A DNA stretch of 64,000 nucleotides from Candidatus Nitrosotenuis cloacae (GTDB lineage Archaea > Thermoproteota > Nitrososphaeria > Nitrososphaerales > Nitrosopumilaceae): contig NZ_CP011097.1 of the NCBI RefSeq assembly GCF_000955905.1, positions 631,957 to 695,956 of the forward strand, in the 5' to 3' direction. Under the pieces are notes generated by a model. That model made no database searches and was not told the origin of the DNA. It worked only from the letters and a program-made list of their open reading frames with translations. Both the position numbers and the translations under genes were made by a program. Positions 1-9,119 of the stretch are shown in pieces. Numbering within the stretch: position 1 is the first letter of the stretch; each line of letters opens with the position of its first letter.

Positions 1-2
1 TT

Positions 3-182
3 CTTGGAACTGTTTGGCTTTTGTTAGTCTTGGGAATCTCTCTTAGTACTCTTGCTGATGTGTGGTATTATTATTTAGAAATATTTGGTCTATATGAGCG
101 AGAACACATAACTATGGCGCTGTGGATTACCAGCAGCTTTTTCATCATCTACGCTCTCTACAAGCACAGAGAAAGCATCTAA
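3..182 (+). CDS. C-terminal end of a membrane protein (partial)
   Basis: An open frame enters from the left edge and stops with TAA at 180-182. The 59 visible residues contain a very hydrophobic segment (LGTVWLLLVLGISLS), a Trp/Tyr-rich stretch (DVWYYYLEIFGLYERE) and a second hydrophobic segment (ITSSFFIIYALY) before a basic tail KHRESI. This is the end of a multi-pass membrane protein. The family cannot be named from this fragment. Confidence 0.6.
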   Translation, partial: LGTVWLLLVLGISLSTLADVWYYYLEIFGLYEREHITMALWITSSFFIIYALYKHRESI

Positions 183-342
183 GATGATCTTAACAATTGT
201 CCACTTTTAATAATAAAATCTCATAAATTTTCACTATTCTCGAATTCCTGATGCGCTTCTAAACAAATTTTCAGTATACTTGGGATCCACATTAAGTAAC
301 TTGCATTCCATAATATCATAATTCGAAAATGTAAGGGAACGA

Positions 343-449
343 AGTGTCCAATTGCAATTTTGAGCTAGCCATCAAGTGCTACTTGAGTTTGCTCTCTTGC
401 GCCGGCACAATGGTGCCAAATCGAATTCTAGCCAAGTGAATTGGACACT
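343..449. ncRNA. Candidate structured RNA in the gap before the MBL gene
   Basis: The 183-543 gap has no convincing gene. It holds an 11-bp perfect inverted repeat (AGTGTCCAATT at 343-353, AATTGGACACT at 439-449) enclosing two further hairpins: CAAGT-GCT-ACTTG at 373-385 and GGCAC-AATG-GTGCC at 404-417. Together they would fold as a closed three-way junction of about 107 nt. AT-rich DNA around 310-322 could be a TATA box for a plus-strand transcript. The strand and the existence of the RNA are inferred; an operator or processing site is also possible. Confidence 0.3.
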
Positions 450-543
450 CTTCATCGTTTTTTTGTACCAATCTTTGCATTCTTTGTCAATTATTAATCA
501 AAGCCCAGACTTAAATCAGATATTTCTTCTGCCAAATCATTCC

Positions 544-1518
544 ATGGTAAAAATCAAGATGACAAAATCCGGCATTGTATGCCAAACTGATGGCAAAACC
601 GTAAATTTAGACCCAAAATCTGCCTTGCCAAACTGTATTAATTTCGTCTCCCATGCTCACTCTGATCATCTGCCAAACGGCAATACGGGCTTGGTCTTGG
701 CAACTAGGGAAACAAAAGAGATTGCAGCCCTGAGGGGCCACGCCATTTCAAACCATGTGGAGTCCCTTGATGAGTTCAAGCTGTATGATTCTGGCCATAT
801 CTTGGGTGCACGCGGTGTGCTGTTTGATGATATTTTCTATACTGGCGATATCTGCACCAGAGACCGGGGCTTTTTGAGGGGTGCCACAATACCAAAATGC
901 CATACCCTGATTACAGAGTGCACATTTGGCAAACCAGAATTTGTCTTTCCCAATCTGGATGATACAATAAAGCGAGTAAATGAGCTCATTTCAGAATTAT
1001 ACCACAAGGGCAAGCCGATAATTTTGATGGGCTATCAGCTTGGCAAAGCCCAAACCATATCAAATCTCTTTGGGCACTGGGAGCCATTATACTATCACGA
1101 CTCAGTCAAGGCAATGAATGATCTGCACATCAAGCTGGGCATTCCACTAAAGGATGTGATGGGCCACACAGAGGCCGAATCAAGGGGACTGCTGGCAAAA
1201 AAGCCCTGGGTTATGGTATGCCCCTTAATGTCCGAGAACAACCCGCTCATAAAACAAATGAAATCAAAGTATGATGCAATAACAATAGGCTTTACTGGAT
1301 GGGCAAAATCCAACATGCCGTTTGCTCGAAAAAGCGACTATTCCATTCCGCTTTCTGATCATTGTGATTATTTGGAATTACTTGATCTGGTCAAAAAAAG
1401 CGGGGCTCAGAAAATCTATACAATTCATGGCTTTGTAAACGAGTTTGCCTCTGATCTTACCAAACTGGGCTATGATGCACAACCACTACTAGAGAATGCG
1501 CTGGACGAGTTTTTCTAG
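544..1518 (+). CDS. MBL-fold exonuclease-like metallohydrolase
   Basis: A 324-residue protein of the metallo-beta-lactamase superfamily. It has the metal-binding HAHSDH signature near residue 36, a GHILGARG segment, a second metal-site region TGDICTRD, and a C-terminal SDHCDY/IHGF part typical of the beta-CASP and ligase-associated exonuclease branch. The family hydrolyses nucleic acid phosphodiesters using two zinc ions. The size and the YQLGKAQ motif fit the DNA-ligase-associated exonuclease type (about 330 residues) rather than full-length CPSF nucleases, but no ligase or helicase partner is adjacent. The frame stays open back to 376, but the residues before 544 are unlike the family, so the ATG at 544 is chosen. 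DNA or RNA as substrate is unresolved. Confidence 0.75.
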   Translation: MVKIKMTKSGIVCQTDGKTVNLDPKSALPNCINFVSHAHSDHLPNGNTGLVLATRETKEIAALRGHAISNHVESLDEFKLYDSGHILGARGVLFDDIFYTGDICTRDRGFLRGATIPKCHTLITECTFGKPEFVFPNLDDTIKRVNELISELYHKGKPIILMGYQLGKAQTISNLFGHWEPLYYHDSVKAMNDLHIKLGIPLKDVMGHTEAESRGLLAKKPWVMVCPLMSENNPLIKQMKSKYDAITIGFTGWAKSNMPFARKSDYSIPLSDHCDYLELLDLVKKSGAQKIYTIHGFVNEFASDLTKLGYDAQPLLENALDEFF

Positions 1519-1606
1519 GCTTGGAATTGTACCATAAAACACCTCACTAAAACAATTCCGTAAAATCTTCACTAGTCTTAATTTCCAATATACCATACAC
1601 CATGCC

Positions 1607-1912
1607 ATGTCAAAAACTATCCAAGAAATAGCACAAAAAGAACTCTGGGTGTTGGTGAGCCAGCTCAAAGAAAACACAAACAATGCAGAGCTAGAGCGCA
1701 TAGCACCGCAGGTTTTGTCCCTAATTGATCAGTGGACAAGCTCAGGCAAGTTCATCTGGTCTGGTCCATTTGGCGATGGAACATCCGGCATGGCAGTCTT
1801 TGAGGCAACAAAGGATGAGGCATCCAAGTTCTCACAAGACTATTCTGCCATAACCTCGCATGTTCTGGCACATTATGTCTACAAGTGGGATGTTTTGTGG
1901 GGCTCAAAATAA
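1607..1912 (+). CDS. YciI-like small protein
   Basis: A 101-residue soluble protein. An N-terminal helical half of about 50 residues leads into SGPFGDGTSGMAVFEATKDEA and then HVLAHYVYKWDVLWG. The GPF...G-MAVFEA...Y-Y pattern resembles the ferredoxin-like YCII fold (small oxidoreductase- or hydrolase-like proteins of unknown role), although the helical N-terminus is extra. It stands alone on the plus strand after the MBL gene. The family call is a motif impression and the function is unknown. Confidence 0.55.
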   Translation: MSKTIQEIAQKELWVLVSQLKENTNNAELERIAPQVLSLIDQWTSSGKFIWSGPFGDGTSGMAVFEATKDEASKFSQDYSAITSHVLAHYVYKWDVLWGSK

Positions 1913-2146
1913 CCTCACTTTATTTTTTTAAAAACTAGAAAAGTGTCAAATTGTACTAGTGGCATTTTTCAAATTCCCGACCAAAATTCATAGTCCTAAC
2001 TATATCACATAACTGAGACGCAGAGGATAGACAGAGCGGTCCCGTTTGACCTTTTTAGAATGTCAAAACTGTGAAAAATACGTCAGACTCTGGTTGAAAA
2101 CTGCAAAACCAATAATATTACATAGTAAAATGCCGTAATCATATCC

Positions 2147-2401
2147 ATGAGTTACGGTGGAGGGTATCCATTTTGGCTAAAAAATCAAGCAGATAACGCA
2201 AGCGCGAATGCAAGTATGGCAAGACGCGAAGCAGACAAGGAGAGATCTGAAAAAGAAGAATATCAAAAACAGATGGCAAACGTGGAAAAAGTCATACATG
2301 AATTAAAACTACTTTTGGAAAAAGGACGCAAAGACGGCAGTATAGAACCAGAACTCTTTGAATTAATCAATGAGAAAATAAAACAAGTTAAAACAAAATA
2401 A
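2147..2401 (+). CDS. Small coiled-coil protein, unknown function
   Basis: An 84-residue acidic/basic protein that opens with a Gly/Tyr-rich MSYGGGYPFW segment. It continues as one long charged helix (about residues 15-80, rich in K, E and Q) with heptad-like spacing, so it probably forms a coiled coil. It has no signal peptide or metal motif. An AT-rich box near 2110 is a plausible promoter. No family recognised. Confidence 0.55.
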   Translation: MSYGGGYPFWLKNQADNASANASMARREADKERSEKEEYQKQMANVEKVIHELKLLLEKGRKDGSIEPELFELINEKIKQVKTK

Positions 2402-2444
2402 CCTGTGTACCTAGACTTGAAAAAACATTCGATCGTTAGTATTT

Positions 2445-3278
2445 TTAATGTTTAACATACATGTCCCTAAACAATGCATAGTCAAGAGCAGTTCTTCCTA
2501 GACACACAATCCAAAGATAAGTAACGGACACTTTAGGATCCCACCCCTCATACAATAACATGAATAAGATTGCCGTGAATCCGACGTTTAGACATAACCA
2601 TCCCAGTGGTGGCGCACCTTGATGTTTTCGTTGGCCTATAATCACCCATAATGAATCAACCAACATTAACAAAACAAACATCACTATTGAAAACAAAAAG
2701 GATTCCAACGATAAAGAAATTCCTAGAAGTATTATTGATTGTAAAAATAGGAAGCCAAAGTGATATCCTAACTGCCTTAGATTGCTTATTGCCCCCATCT
2801 TTGATTTTTCAGATAGAAATATCATTGCACCATGATAAAATGGAATGGCAGTAGAAATGAATGCAATAGCCATAAAAATTTCATAATGCGTGTCAGTTAT
2901 GGCTAATAGAAGAGTACGAAATGATGTTTCGGTGATGTGGCCTGAAGCAGCGTGGAGGTCGTTAAGTCTACCTATCACCTGCTCAAATGTTTTATCCAGA
3001 GAAGTTTTAATTGAAAATCCTGCAATTACGCCGTACAGTGATGCAGATACAACTGCAATAAGGTTGGATTTGTTTTTTTCAGGATCTGATTCAATAGGTG
3101 TTTCATCTGATGATTTTTTCGGTATTTTGTATAATGACACTCCGCTACATATCACTGAAATCGATAAACATACAACATAAAGTTCAAAATTAGTTCTCAA
3201 AAAGAAACTTGCCACTATCAATCCAGAACCAATAATTAAAAATGAATATGTTCTGTAACGATTTATCTCTTTTAACAA
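2445..3278 (-). CDS. Multi-pass membrane protein, unknown function
   Basis: A 277-residue protein with about seven predicted membrane segments: two near the N-terminus (YSFLIIGSGLIVASFFL, LYVVCLSISVICSGVSLY), a charged cytoplasmic linker (residues 52-70), and further segments to the end. The central stretch between TM3 and TM4 (about residues 95-125) is polar and helical. I cannot assign a transporter or sensor family. It is the only minus-strand gene between 2.1 and 7.0 kb. Confidence 0.6.
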   Translation of the reverse strand: MLKEINRYRTYSFLIIGSGLIVASFFLRTNFELYVVCLSISVICSGVSLYKIPKKSSDETPIESDPEKNKSNLIAVVSASLYGVIAGFSIKTSLDKTFEQVIGRLNDLHAASGHITETSFRTLLLAITDTHYEIFMAIAFISTAIPFYHGAMIFLSEKSKMGAISNLRQLGYHFGFLFLQSIILLGISLSLESFLFSIVMFVLLMLVDSLWVIIGQRKHQGAPPLGWLCLNVGFTAILFMLLYEGWDPKVSVTYLWIVCLGRTALDYALFRDMYVKH

Positions 3279-3360
3279 TAGGCTTCACTAATACTGCATT
3301 CTAATAAACATTAGATGAAATTAGCGAAACAGTTAACATCCTACCATATGATGAATTGAT

Positions 3361-3702
3361 ATGTCAAAAATTATCTTCATTTGTCACCCTTGGCGTGGAA
3401 ATGGAAAGTCCCACAAAGATGCGAACTATCCAGAATTAACCAAAAAAATATGTGCATATTTAGCCAAGAATACAAATGACATTCCACTTTCTACCGGATT
3501 ATATCTGAATCAATTTCTTGATGATGATATTGAAGATGAAAGAAATCTCGGAATAAAATTAGGACGTGAATTAATGGAAAAATGCGATGAGGTCTATTCT
3601 TATGAAATGCACGATATCAGTCAGGGCATGAAAGGAGATCTTGAATTTGCAGAGTATCTCGGCAAGCCAATTAAAAGATTCGACAAATATCCTTGGGAAT
3701 GA
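3361..3702 (+). CDS. DUF7768/DUF4406-like protein
   Basis: A 113-residue protein beginning MSKIIFICHPWRG. It has the ICHP...RG opening, an internal LDD...ER-LGIKLGRELM segment, CDEV-Y, SQGMKGDLEFAE and a LGKPI end. This is the layout of the small Rossmann-like proteins related to nucleoside 2-deoxyribosyltransferases (DUF4406/DUF7768), which are common in phages and mobile regions. The catalytic function is not established for this branch. It sits just before the RTX gene in what looks like an accessory block. Confidence 0.6.
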   Translation: MSKIIFICHPWRGNGKSHKDANYPELTKKICAYLAKNTNDIPLSTGLYLNQFLDDDIEDERNLGIKLGRELMEKCDEVYSYEMHDISQGMKGDLEFAEYLGKPIKRFDKYPWE

Positions 3703-3853
3703 TTATCTGGTTATTCTTGGAATTGTTTCGACTAATTTGTTTATCTCAGCAACAATAGTCCAACCGGATTTTCTGAATTAGAGAATTCAGTCAATTCTAG
3801 AATTGATTTATTTCTGATCCCGAACTTAAATATCACAACACAATTACAATTCC

Positions 3854-5992
3854 GTGCTAAAGCCCGGCGCAATTTTTCTCATTACAGTAATTTTCTTATC
3901 CATCATACCGAGCATATCATCAGAAAAAATCCAAGTAATCTCTATTGGCGGAAAGGACTACCCAGCATCGCAATTCAAATTATCACATCCAGATTCCGGA
4001 TGTGACTTTGAGCATTTACATGCAAACATGGGTTCTGTCACCTCACTTGATGGAACCACACTGCCTGACCCGGACCCAACCAGGTGCGGCTATGGCAAGG
4101 CAACTGACTTTCATGTAATCACAATAGAAACGGAACCAACATCACAGACACCACAGACCCAGACAAAAGAGACACCGCCGACAAACAACCAGGCCATATC
4201 CGCTACAGAACTAGAGCCCACAATTTATGGCGAGGTAATTGAGGGCGGCTGTACCTGCGGAGGCGTGCCTGCCACCATAATTGGAACGGAAAATCCTGAC
4301 ACCCTCACAGGCACGGCAGGAACCGATGTTATCTGTGCCCTGGGAGGGGATGATTTTGTCGACGGACTTCAAGGAGTCGACCTTATCTGCGGCGGTGCAG
4401 GAAATGACAAGATTTTCGGAGGTGATGACCGGGATTTCATTTATGGTGATGGCGGAAATGACAATATTTTTGGAGAAACAGAAAAGGGCGGAAATGCGGG
4501 AGACGACATAATCCGTGCAGGCCCAGGAAACGATGTGGCACATGGATATGACGGAAAAGACGAAATCTATGGCGATGATGGGAATGACCTACTCTTTGGC
4601 GGACTGCACGAGGACAAGATTTGGGGTGGGCAGGGCGAGGACCAGCTCATCGGAGGACAGGAAGATGATGAAATGTATGGTGAGGATAACAAGGATTTTC
4701 TTGAAGGGCAAGACGGCGATGACAAAATGTACGGAGGAAATGGTGATGATACCTTTACCGGTGGGCGGGGGGATGACCAGATGTATGGCGAGGACGGCGA
4801 GGACAAGATGGATGGCAATAAGGACAATGACAAGATTTGGGGAGGTGCGGAAACTGACACCATTGATGGCGGAGAAGGCAATGATGAAATCTATGGCGAG
4901 GACGGGTTTGACTGGCTAGATGGCAATGACGGAAACGACAAGATAGACGGTGGAGACAAGGTAGACATGATCTGGGGCAAAAAGGGTACCGACACCATCC
5001 ATGGCAATGAGGATGATGATCACATTTACGCAGGAGACGGTGATGACATTCTGTACGGAGATGCGGGCGAAGACGAAATAGAAGGAAATGATGGCAATGA
5101 CCAAGTATGGGGCGGTGATGATCGTGACTATATCACTGGCGGAAACGGTAATGACCAGATTCGCGGTGAGGGAACACAAGACCTCATAATTGGCGGACAG
5201 GGCAATGATGAAATCTATGGCGGTGATGGCGATGACGGATTATACGGGTATGATGGAAACGACCGCGTCTATGGCGAGGCTGGAAAGGACACCGTAGGCG
5301 GTGAGGCAGGCGATGACACACTTGATGGTGGGGAAGAAGACGATACGCTTTACGGCGGAAGCGGAAACGACGTCCTCACTGACAATTTGGGAAAATCCAT
5401 GATGTATGGAGGTGCAGGCAATGATATCCTGACTGCGGGACCAGAAAATGACCAGCTTTACGGCGGAGATGGGGATGACACCATGACAGGTGCCGGTGGA
5501 AACGACAGGCTGCTTGGGATGGGAGGAAACGACAGAATAACCGGCGGTGCAGGAATAGACCTGCTGCTTGGAGATGACGGAAATGATGAGCTCAATGCAG
5601 GTGATGAAAATGACTTTCTAAATGGCGGTGCAGGAAACGATGCAATCAATGGAGACTCGGGAAATGACTTTTTGACAGGAAACATAGGCGATGATACCAT
5701 GAATGGAGGTACAGGGGACGACACCATTCAGACAAACATGGGAAATGATTCGGCGCAGGGCGGAAGCGGCGGGGATGCAATTTTTGGCCAGGAAGGCAAT
5801 GACAATATTTCAGGTGGTGATGGCAACGATGGAATCAACGGCGGAAGCGGAACAAACACTATAGATGGCGGGCCGGGAACTGACAGCTGCGGCCTCGGCA
5901 ACCCAATTACAAACTGCGAGAACAACAACAATTTCAAGATTCCAGTAAGGTTCTGGACGTTTGAGGAATTCCAGAATGCGTTTAGGAGATGA
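3854..5992 (+). CDS. Secreted RTX-type calcium-binding repeat protein
   Basis: A 712-residue exported protein. The first ~22 residues (after a GTG start) form a signal peptide, LKPGAIFLITVIFLSIIPSISS. A ~110-residue Cys- and Thr/Pro-containing region follows. From about residue 145 to 690 it is almost wholly tandem nonapeptides of the GGxGxDxUx type (GGAGNDKIF, GGDGDDTM, GGAGNDILT), which in known RTX proteins wind into a parallel beta-roll binding Ca2+ between turns. The repeats end in a Cys pair (CGLGNPITNC). No type I secretion genes are nearby and the N-terminal signal suggests Sec export. TATA-like ACTTAAATATC near 3825 places transcription near the GTG. The next gene starts 2 nt after its stop, so the two form an operon. 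Probably a surface or adhesion protein acquired by transfer. Confidence 0.85.
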   Translation: MLKPGAIFLITVIFLSIIPSISSEKIQVISIGGKDYPASQFKLSHPDSGCDFEHLHANMGSVTSLDGTTLPDPDPTRCGYGKATDFHVITIETEPTSQTPQTQTKETPPTNNQAISATELEPTIYGEVIEGGCTCGGVPATIIGTENPDTLTGTAGTDVICALGGDDFVDGLQGVDLICGGAGNDKIFGGDDRDFIYGDGGNDNIFGETEKGGNAGDDIIRAGPGNDVAHGYDGKDEIYGDDGNDLLFGGLHEDKIWGGQGEDQLIGGQEDDEMYGEDNKDFLEGQDGDDKMYGGNGDDTFTGGRGDDQMYGEDGEDKMDGNKDNDKIWGGAETDTIDGGEGNDEIYGEDGFDWLDGNDGNDKIDGGDKVDMIWGKKGTDTIHGNEDDDHIYAGDGDDILYGDAGEDEIEGNDGNDQVWGGDDRDYITGGNGNDQIRGEGTQDLIIGGQGNDEIYGGDGDDGLYGYDGNDRVYGEAGKDTVGGEAGDDTLDGGEEDDTLYGGSGNDVLTDNLGKSMMYGGAGNDILTAGPENDQLYGGDGDDTMTGAGGNDRLLGMGGNDRITGGAGIDLLLGDDGNDELNAGDENDFLNGGAGNDAINGDSGNDFLTGNIGDDTMNGGTGDDTIQTNMGNDSAQGGSGGDAIFGQEGNDNISGGDGNDGINGGSGTNTIDGGPGTDSCGLGNPITNCENNNNFKIPVRFWTFEEFQNAFRR

Positions 5993-5993
5993 C

Positions 5994-7043
5994 ATGAAAA
6001 CAAGATATCTGATATTTTTCTCACTTGTTGCACTGGCATACCCAGTGATAATGGCGAATGCAGAGCCTGCCTTTGTGTATTCGGAGCAGGTAACAAAAAC
6101 TGGTGATGCAATACAGGTCTGCTACCAAATAGTTGATGTAAATGCAAAACCAATAGGCGAGACTGGAATCATTCTATCACTGGACGGCAAGCAAAAACAG
6201 GAAGAACTGACAGCAACAGACACAAACGGAATTGCAATTGCGTCATTTGTCGTAAACCCTGACACATTTACGCTCAAAATAGCAAAAATCCTTGGCAACA
6301 ATACCTATACCACAACGCACGAGACGAAAATCACAGTTCTTGATTCTGGCGTGACATCAGAGCCAAAGACAAAATCAGTCACACTTGCGGCAAAGCCAAA
6401 GGTAAAGATGACCTGTGCTGATCAGGCCCAGACTCAATGGGAGATATGGGATCAGGATGGGACCACGACCACATATTTTGATCTAAACACGTGGACCACA
6501 GTCAAAACAGACAAGACCAAGGTCATAGAAATAACACAAGCTGGCAAGACAGTAAAGGCAAATCTGTCCCTCAAATCATGGCAAAAAGACATTGATGCAG
6601 TATTGGCAAAAAACGGCCTTGCACCGACATCAAATCCTGGAACCGTACAAAAAGTGACAGTGTCTGAATCACTCAAAAAATCCGATACCAAAAAGGAAAT
6701 CAAAAAGGACACCAAAAAAGAAACAAAAGAAAAGACCAAGAAAGAAACTAAAACAAAGATATCCAAGGACGCCAAGACAGTCAAGATAAAAAAAGGTCAA
6801 ACAGTCACCGAAAAAATCACCGGAACAATTCCGATGAATCTCTATGAGCGCGGCAAGACTGCAGATGTCACCATACTAAGACCGGACGGAAAGACAGAGA
6901 TGCAACAAACTGCGGTGGGAAGCAAGGGCAAGTTTGAGCATTTATTCAGAATCACCGACAAGACCATTCCAGGCAAATACGAGATTACGATAAGCTATGC
7001 GGGAATGGAAGTAAAGAAATTCACGTATGAAATAAGAAACTAG
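5994..7043 (+). CDS. Exported Ig-like protein with Lys-rich linker
   Basis: A 349-residue protein with a clear signal peptide (MKTRYLIFFSLVALAYPVIMANA). It has an N-terminal Ig-like/carrier-type beta domain (residues ~25-120), a middle WEIWD.../W-TV domain, a Lys/Glu/Thr-rich disordered linker (~residues 220-260, repeated KKxTKK) and a C-terminal beta domain (GQTVTEKITGTIP...YEITISYAG). The ATG at 5994 follows an AGGAG at 5984-5988 located in the end of the RTX gene and lies 2 nt after that stop, so the two proteins are co-translated and may act together at the cell surface. In-frame codons back to 5961 belong to the overlap and are not used. Confidence 0.7.
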   Translation: MKTRYLIFFSLVALAYPVIMANAEPAFVYSEQVTKTGDAIQVCYQIVDVNAKPIGETGIILSLDGKQKQEELTATDTNGIAIASFVVNPDTFTLKIAKILGNNTYTTTHETKITVLDSGVTSEPKTKSVTLAAKPKVKMTCADQAQTQWEIWDQDGTTTTYFDLNTWTTVKTDKTKVIEITQAGKTVKANLSLKSWQKDIDAVLAKNGLAPTSNPGTVQKVTVSESLKKSDTKKEIKKDTKKETKEKTKKETKTKISKDAKTVKIKKGQTVTEKITGTIPMNLYERGKTADVTILRPDGKTEMQQTAVGSKGKFEHLFRITDKTIPGKYEITISYAGMEVKKFTYEIRN

Positions 7044-7055
7044 ATCTAGACAGTG

Positions 7056-7715
7056 CTAGGATCTATTGCCCTTGAACTGGCCATCAATACTTACCTCTCC
7101 GCCAAGCGAGCCTGAAACTTTGCCGCTTATCAGATCACTTGTTACCGAACCCTTGATGTTCAATCCGCCTACCGTGCCAGAGAATCCAGAGCCAAAGACC
7201 TTTGCATTAACTGCGCCAAGGGTACTAAATCCACCCTCTGCGCATACGTCCATGTTTCTTCCCTGCGTGACTGCTACATTGCCGAGTGCCGCATTGCCGG
7301 TAACAGAATTGCCGTTCTGGTTTAGGACCATCTCAAAGCTTCCCTGGTACATGCACACTTCGCGATAAGAGCCGATGTTGGGATCATAGTAATCAAATGC
7401 CGCGGACCATGTTGCGATTCCAGTCCATTTGCCGGCCAGATCCAGTGTTGCAGTCGATGACTTGGTCTTGAGTTCAGGCTTGTCGGGTTTTGTTTTTGCA
7501 GGCTCTTCTGCCTTTGTTTTTGGCGTAAATGGCTGCAGTCCTGGCTTTAGCTTTTTCTTCTCGCTTGTCTGAGTTTTTTTCACAATCGGCTTTTTTGCCT
7601 TCTCGGTTTTCTTTTTCTGCTCAGAGGATTTTTTTTCTTCAGCGAGTGCAGAGACCGGCAACAGCACACTTGATAACAAAATCATTCCAAGCAATAGCGC
7701 GACTAGTTGATTCAA
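7056..7715 (-). CDS. Secreted Lys-rich beta protein, unknown function
   Basis: A 219-residue protein with a signal peptide (QLVALLLGMILLSSVLLPVSALA) after a TTG start. A ~70-residue Lys/Pro/Thr-rich linker follows, then a C-terminal beta domain (about residues 90-219) with a Gly-rich repeating pattern (GSFEMVLNQNGNSVTGNA, GTVGGLNIKGSV, GKVSGSLGGEV). That domain looks like the small beta-barrel lipocalin-like repeats of other exported proteins. It converges on the Ig-like gene, 12 nt away. The shared Lys-rich linker style suggests both are envelope-exposed. Confidence 0.65.
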   Translation of the reverse strand: MNQLVALLLGMILLSSVLLPVSALAEEKKSSEQKKKTEKAKKPIVKKTQTSEKKKLKPGLQPFTPKTKAEEPAKTKPDKPELKTKSSTATLDLAGKWTGIATWSAAFDYYDPNIGSYREVCMYQGSFEMVLNQNGNSVTGNAALGNVAVTQGRNMDVCAEGGFSTLGAVNAKVFGSGFSGTVGGLNIKGSVTSDLISGKVSGSLGGEVSIDGQFKGNRS

Positions 7716-7900
7716 GCATGACAGATACCACCTTAAACGATATAAGGCTTGTTTTGTTAGGTACTAACAATTTTTTGTTTTGGGTTTTTTTTGGCATCTA
7801 ATTTTACAGCATTTGTAAAATTTGTGGGAGATTTGGGGAAAAGCGAAAGTTTTGAAAAATAAAATTAGCTTTAAATGAGATCTGTTGTGCGCCAAGTTTG

Positions 7901-8455
7901 ATGGCAACAGAATCGCTGCGAAAGGACCACGACCTAATAGAAAAGGTAGTCAAGGCAATGGAAGTCACACTACAACTATTAAAGTCGGGCAAAAAAATCC
8001 CAGAATCTATTCTGATGCCAACAGTTGATTTCTCAAAAAACTTTACAGACGTGTGTCACCATGGCAAAGAGGAAGAGTCGTTTTTCCCAGCCCTTGCCCA
8101 GTCTGGCATGCCAACAAACATGGGTCCAATTGCAGTAATGCTAATGGAGCACGAGATTACCCGCAAAATAGCCATAAAAATGGAGCAATCAGCCAAGGAC
8201 TATCTTGCCTCAGGCTCCCCAGATGAACTAATTTCTGATATCTCGCAGTACATTGAGCACATGTCTCAGCATCTTTGGAAGGAAAACAATCGACTGTTCA
8301 TGATGGCAGAGATGCGCCTCTCAGGTGTGTCTGATAAGGTTAATGCAGGACTGGATGATGTTGAGCAAAAAAAGCTGGCGCAGCTTGGCAAGTCCAGATC
8401 AGACTACGAATCCCTAGTGCAAAACCTCCAGCAAGACCTATCCAAAATAAATTAA
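7901..8455 (+). CDS. Hemerythrin-like HHE domain protein
   Basis: A 184-residue soluble four-helix-bundle protein. Iron-ligand candidates are seen as RKDHDLIEKV (helix 1), CHHGKEEESFF (helix 2), MEHEITRK (helix 3) and HMSQHLWKENN (helix 4). This is the H...HxxxE...H...HxxxxD/E spacing of hemerythrin HHE cation-binding domains, which bind a di-iron centre for O2/NO sensing or iron handling. The C-terminal ~40 residues are an extra charged helix. ATG 7901 is preferred over the overlapping TTG at 7898. Confidence 0.85.
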   Translation: MATESLRKDHDLIEKVVKAMEVTLQLLKSGKKIPESILMPTVDFSKNFTDVCHHGKEEESFFPALAQSGMPTNMGPIAVMLMEHEITRKIAIKMEQSAKDYLASGSPDELISDISQYIEHMSQHLWKENNRLFMMAEMRLSGVSDKVNAGLDDVEQKKLAQLGKSRSDYESLVQNLQQDLSKIN

Positions 8456-8474
8456 AAGAAAAATAGTTGTGGAC

Positions 8475-9089
8475 TTATTCCACTGATACTTTGCCAGTCA
8501 TCCATGGATGGACGATGCAAAAGTAATCGTATTGGCCTGCTTCTTCAAAGGTGTACTCAAAGGTAGCGCCTGACATTACAATACTGCTATCAAACATACC
8601 GTCTGGTCCATCAGTTGGCGTTCCACTGGTTATGGTGTGTGCTGCGGTGTCATCATTTGTCCATGTGACTGTTCCGCCAATACCTACTGTGGTCTCTGCT
8701 GGCAAATAGCATGCATTGTCTGCCTCACATCCCGGTGTTGAAGAGCCTTCTGGAATTGATACATCAGCAGACATTGGTGCTGCCTCGACTGTCTCTTCTT
8801 CCACTTCCTCTACGGTTTCTTCCTCGGTGTGTTCTTCCTCTTCAGTGTGTTCCTCTTCCTCTGCTACCATTTCTTCTTCCTCTACTGCCTCTTCCTCTGG
8901 AGTCTCTTCCATTACTGGGGCCTCCTCGATAGTTTCTTCAACTACTGGCGGTGCAGGTTTTTCGACTGGTGGCATTGGTGTAGGAGCTGCTGGTGCACTA
9001 CTCATTGCGCCAAATGACATGGCAATTGCAATCAGTGCAACAGTAAATCCAACTGAAAAAGCGATGCCGAATTTATCTGCGGCTGTCAT
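8475..9089 (-). CDS. Membrane-anchored blue copper protein (plastocyanin-like)
   Basis: A 204-residue protein. An N-terminal uncleaved membrane anchor (~residues 8-30) leads into a Pro/Ala segment, a strongly acidic Glu-rich linker (~45-100) and a C-terminal cupredoxin domain (~105-204). Type 1 copper ligands are visible as His in AAHTITSG and Cys/His/Met in YFCIVHPWM. An extra Cys pair (GCEADNAC) may form a disulfide. Thaumarchaea use many such proteins as soluble electron carriers in place of cytochrome c. The cupredoxin core closely matches that of the PEFG protein at 47556. Confidence 0.88.
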   Translation of the reverse strand: MTAADKFGIAFSVGFTVALIAIAMSFGAMSSAPAAPTPMPPVEKPAPPVVEETIEEAPVMEETPEEEAVEEEEMVAEEEEHTEEEEHTEEETVEEVEEETVEAAPMSADVSIPEGSSTPGCEADNACYLPAETTVGIGGTVTWTNDDTAAHTITSGTPTDGPDGMFDSSIVMSGATFEYTFEEAGQYDYFCIVHPWMTGKVSVE

Positions 9090-9119
9090 GGGTGCACTGA
9101 CTATGCACGCTAAATAAAG

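Noticed and set aside
376-543. N-terminal extension of the MBL protein by 56 residues
   Set aside because: The residues do not match the family start, and the stretch overlaps the nested inverted repeats; ATG 544 begins exactly at the usual MBL start.
4211-5727. Several long frames antisense or out of frame to the RTX gene
   Set aside because: They arise from the repetitive GGA/GAT-rich codons; their products are Pro/Ser-rich shadow repeats without starts or context.
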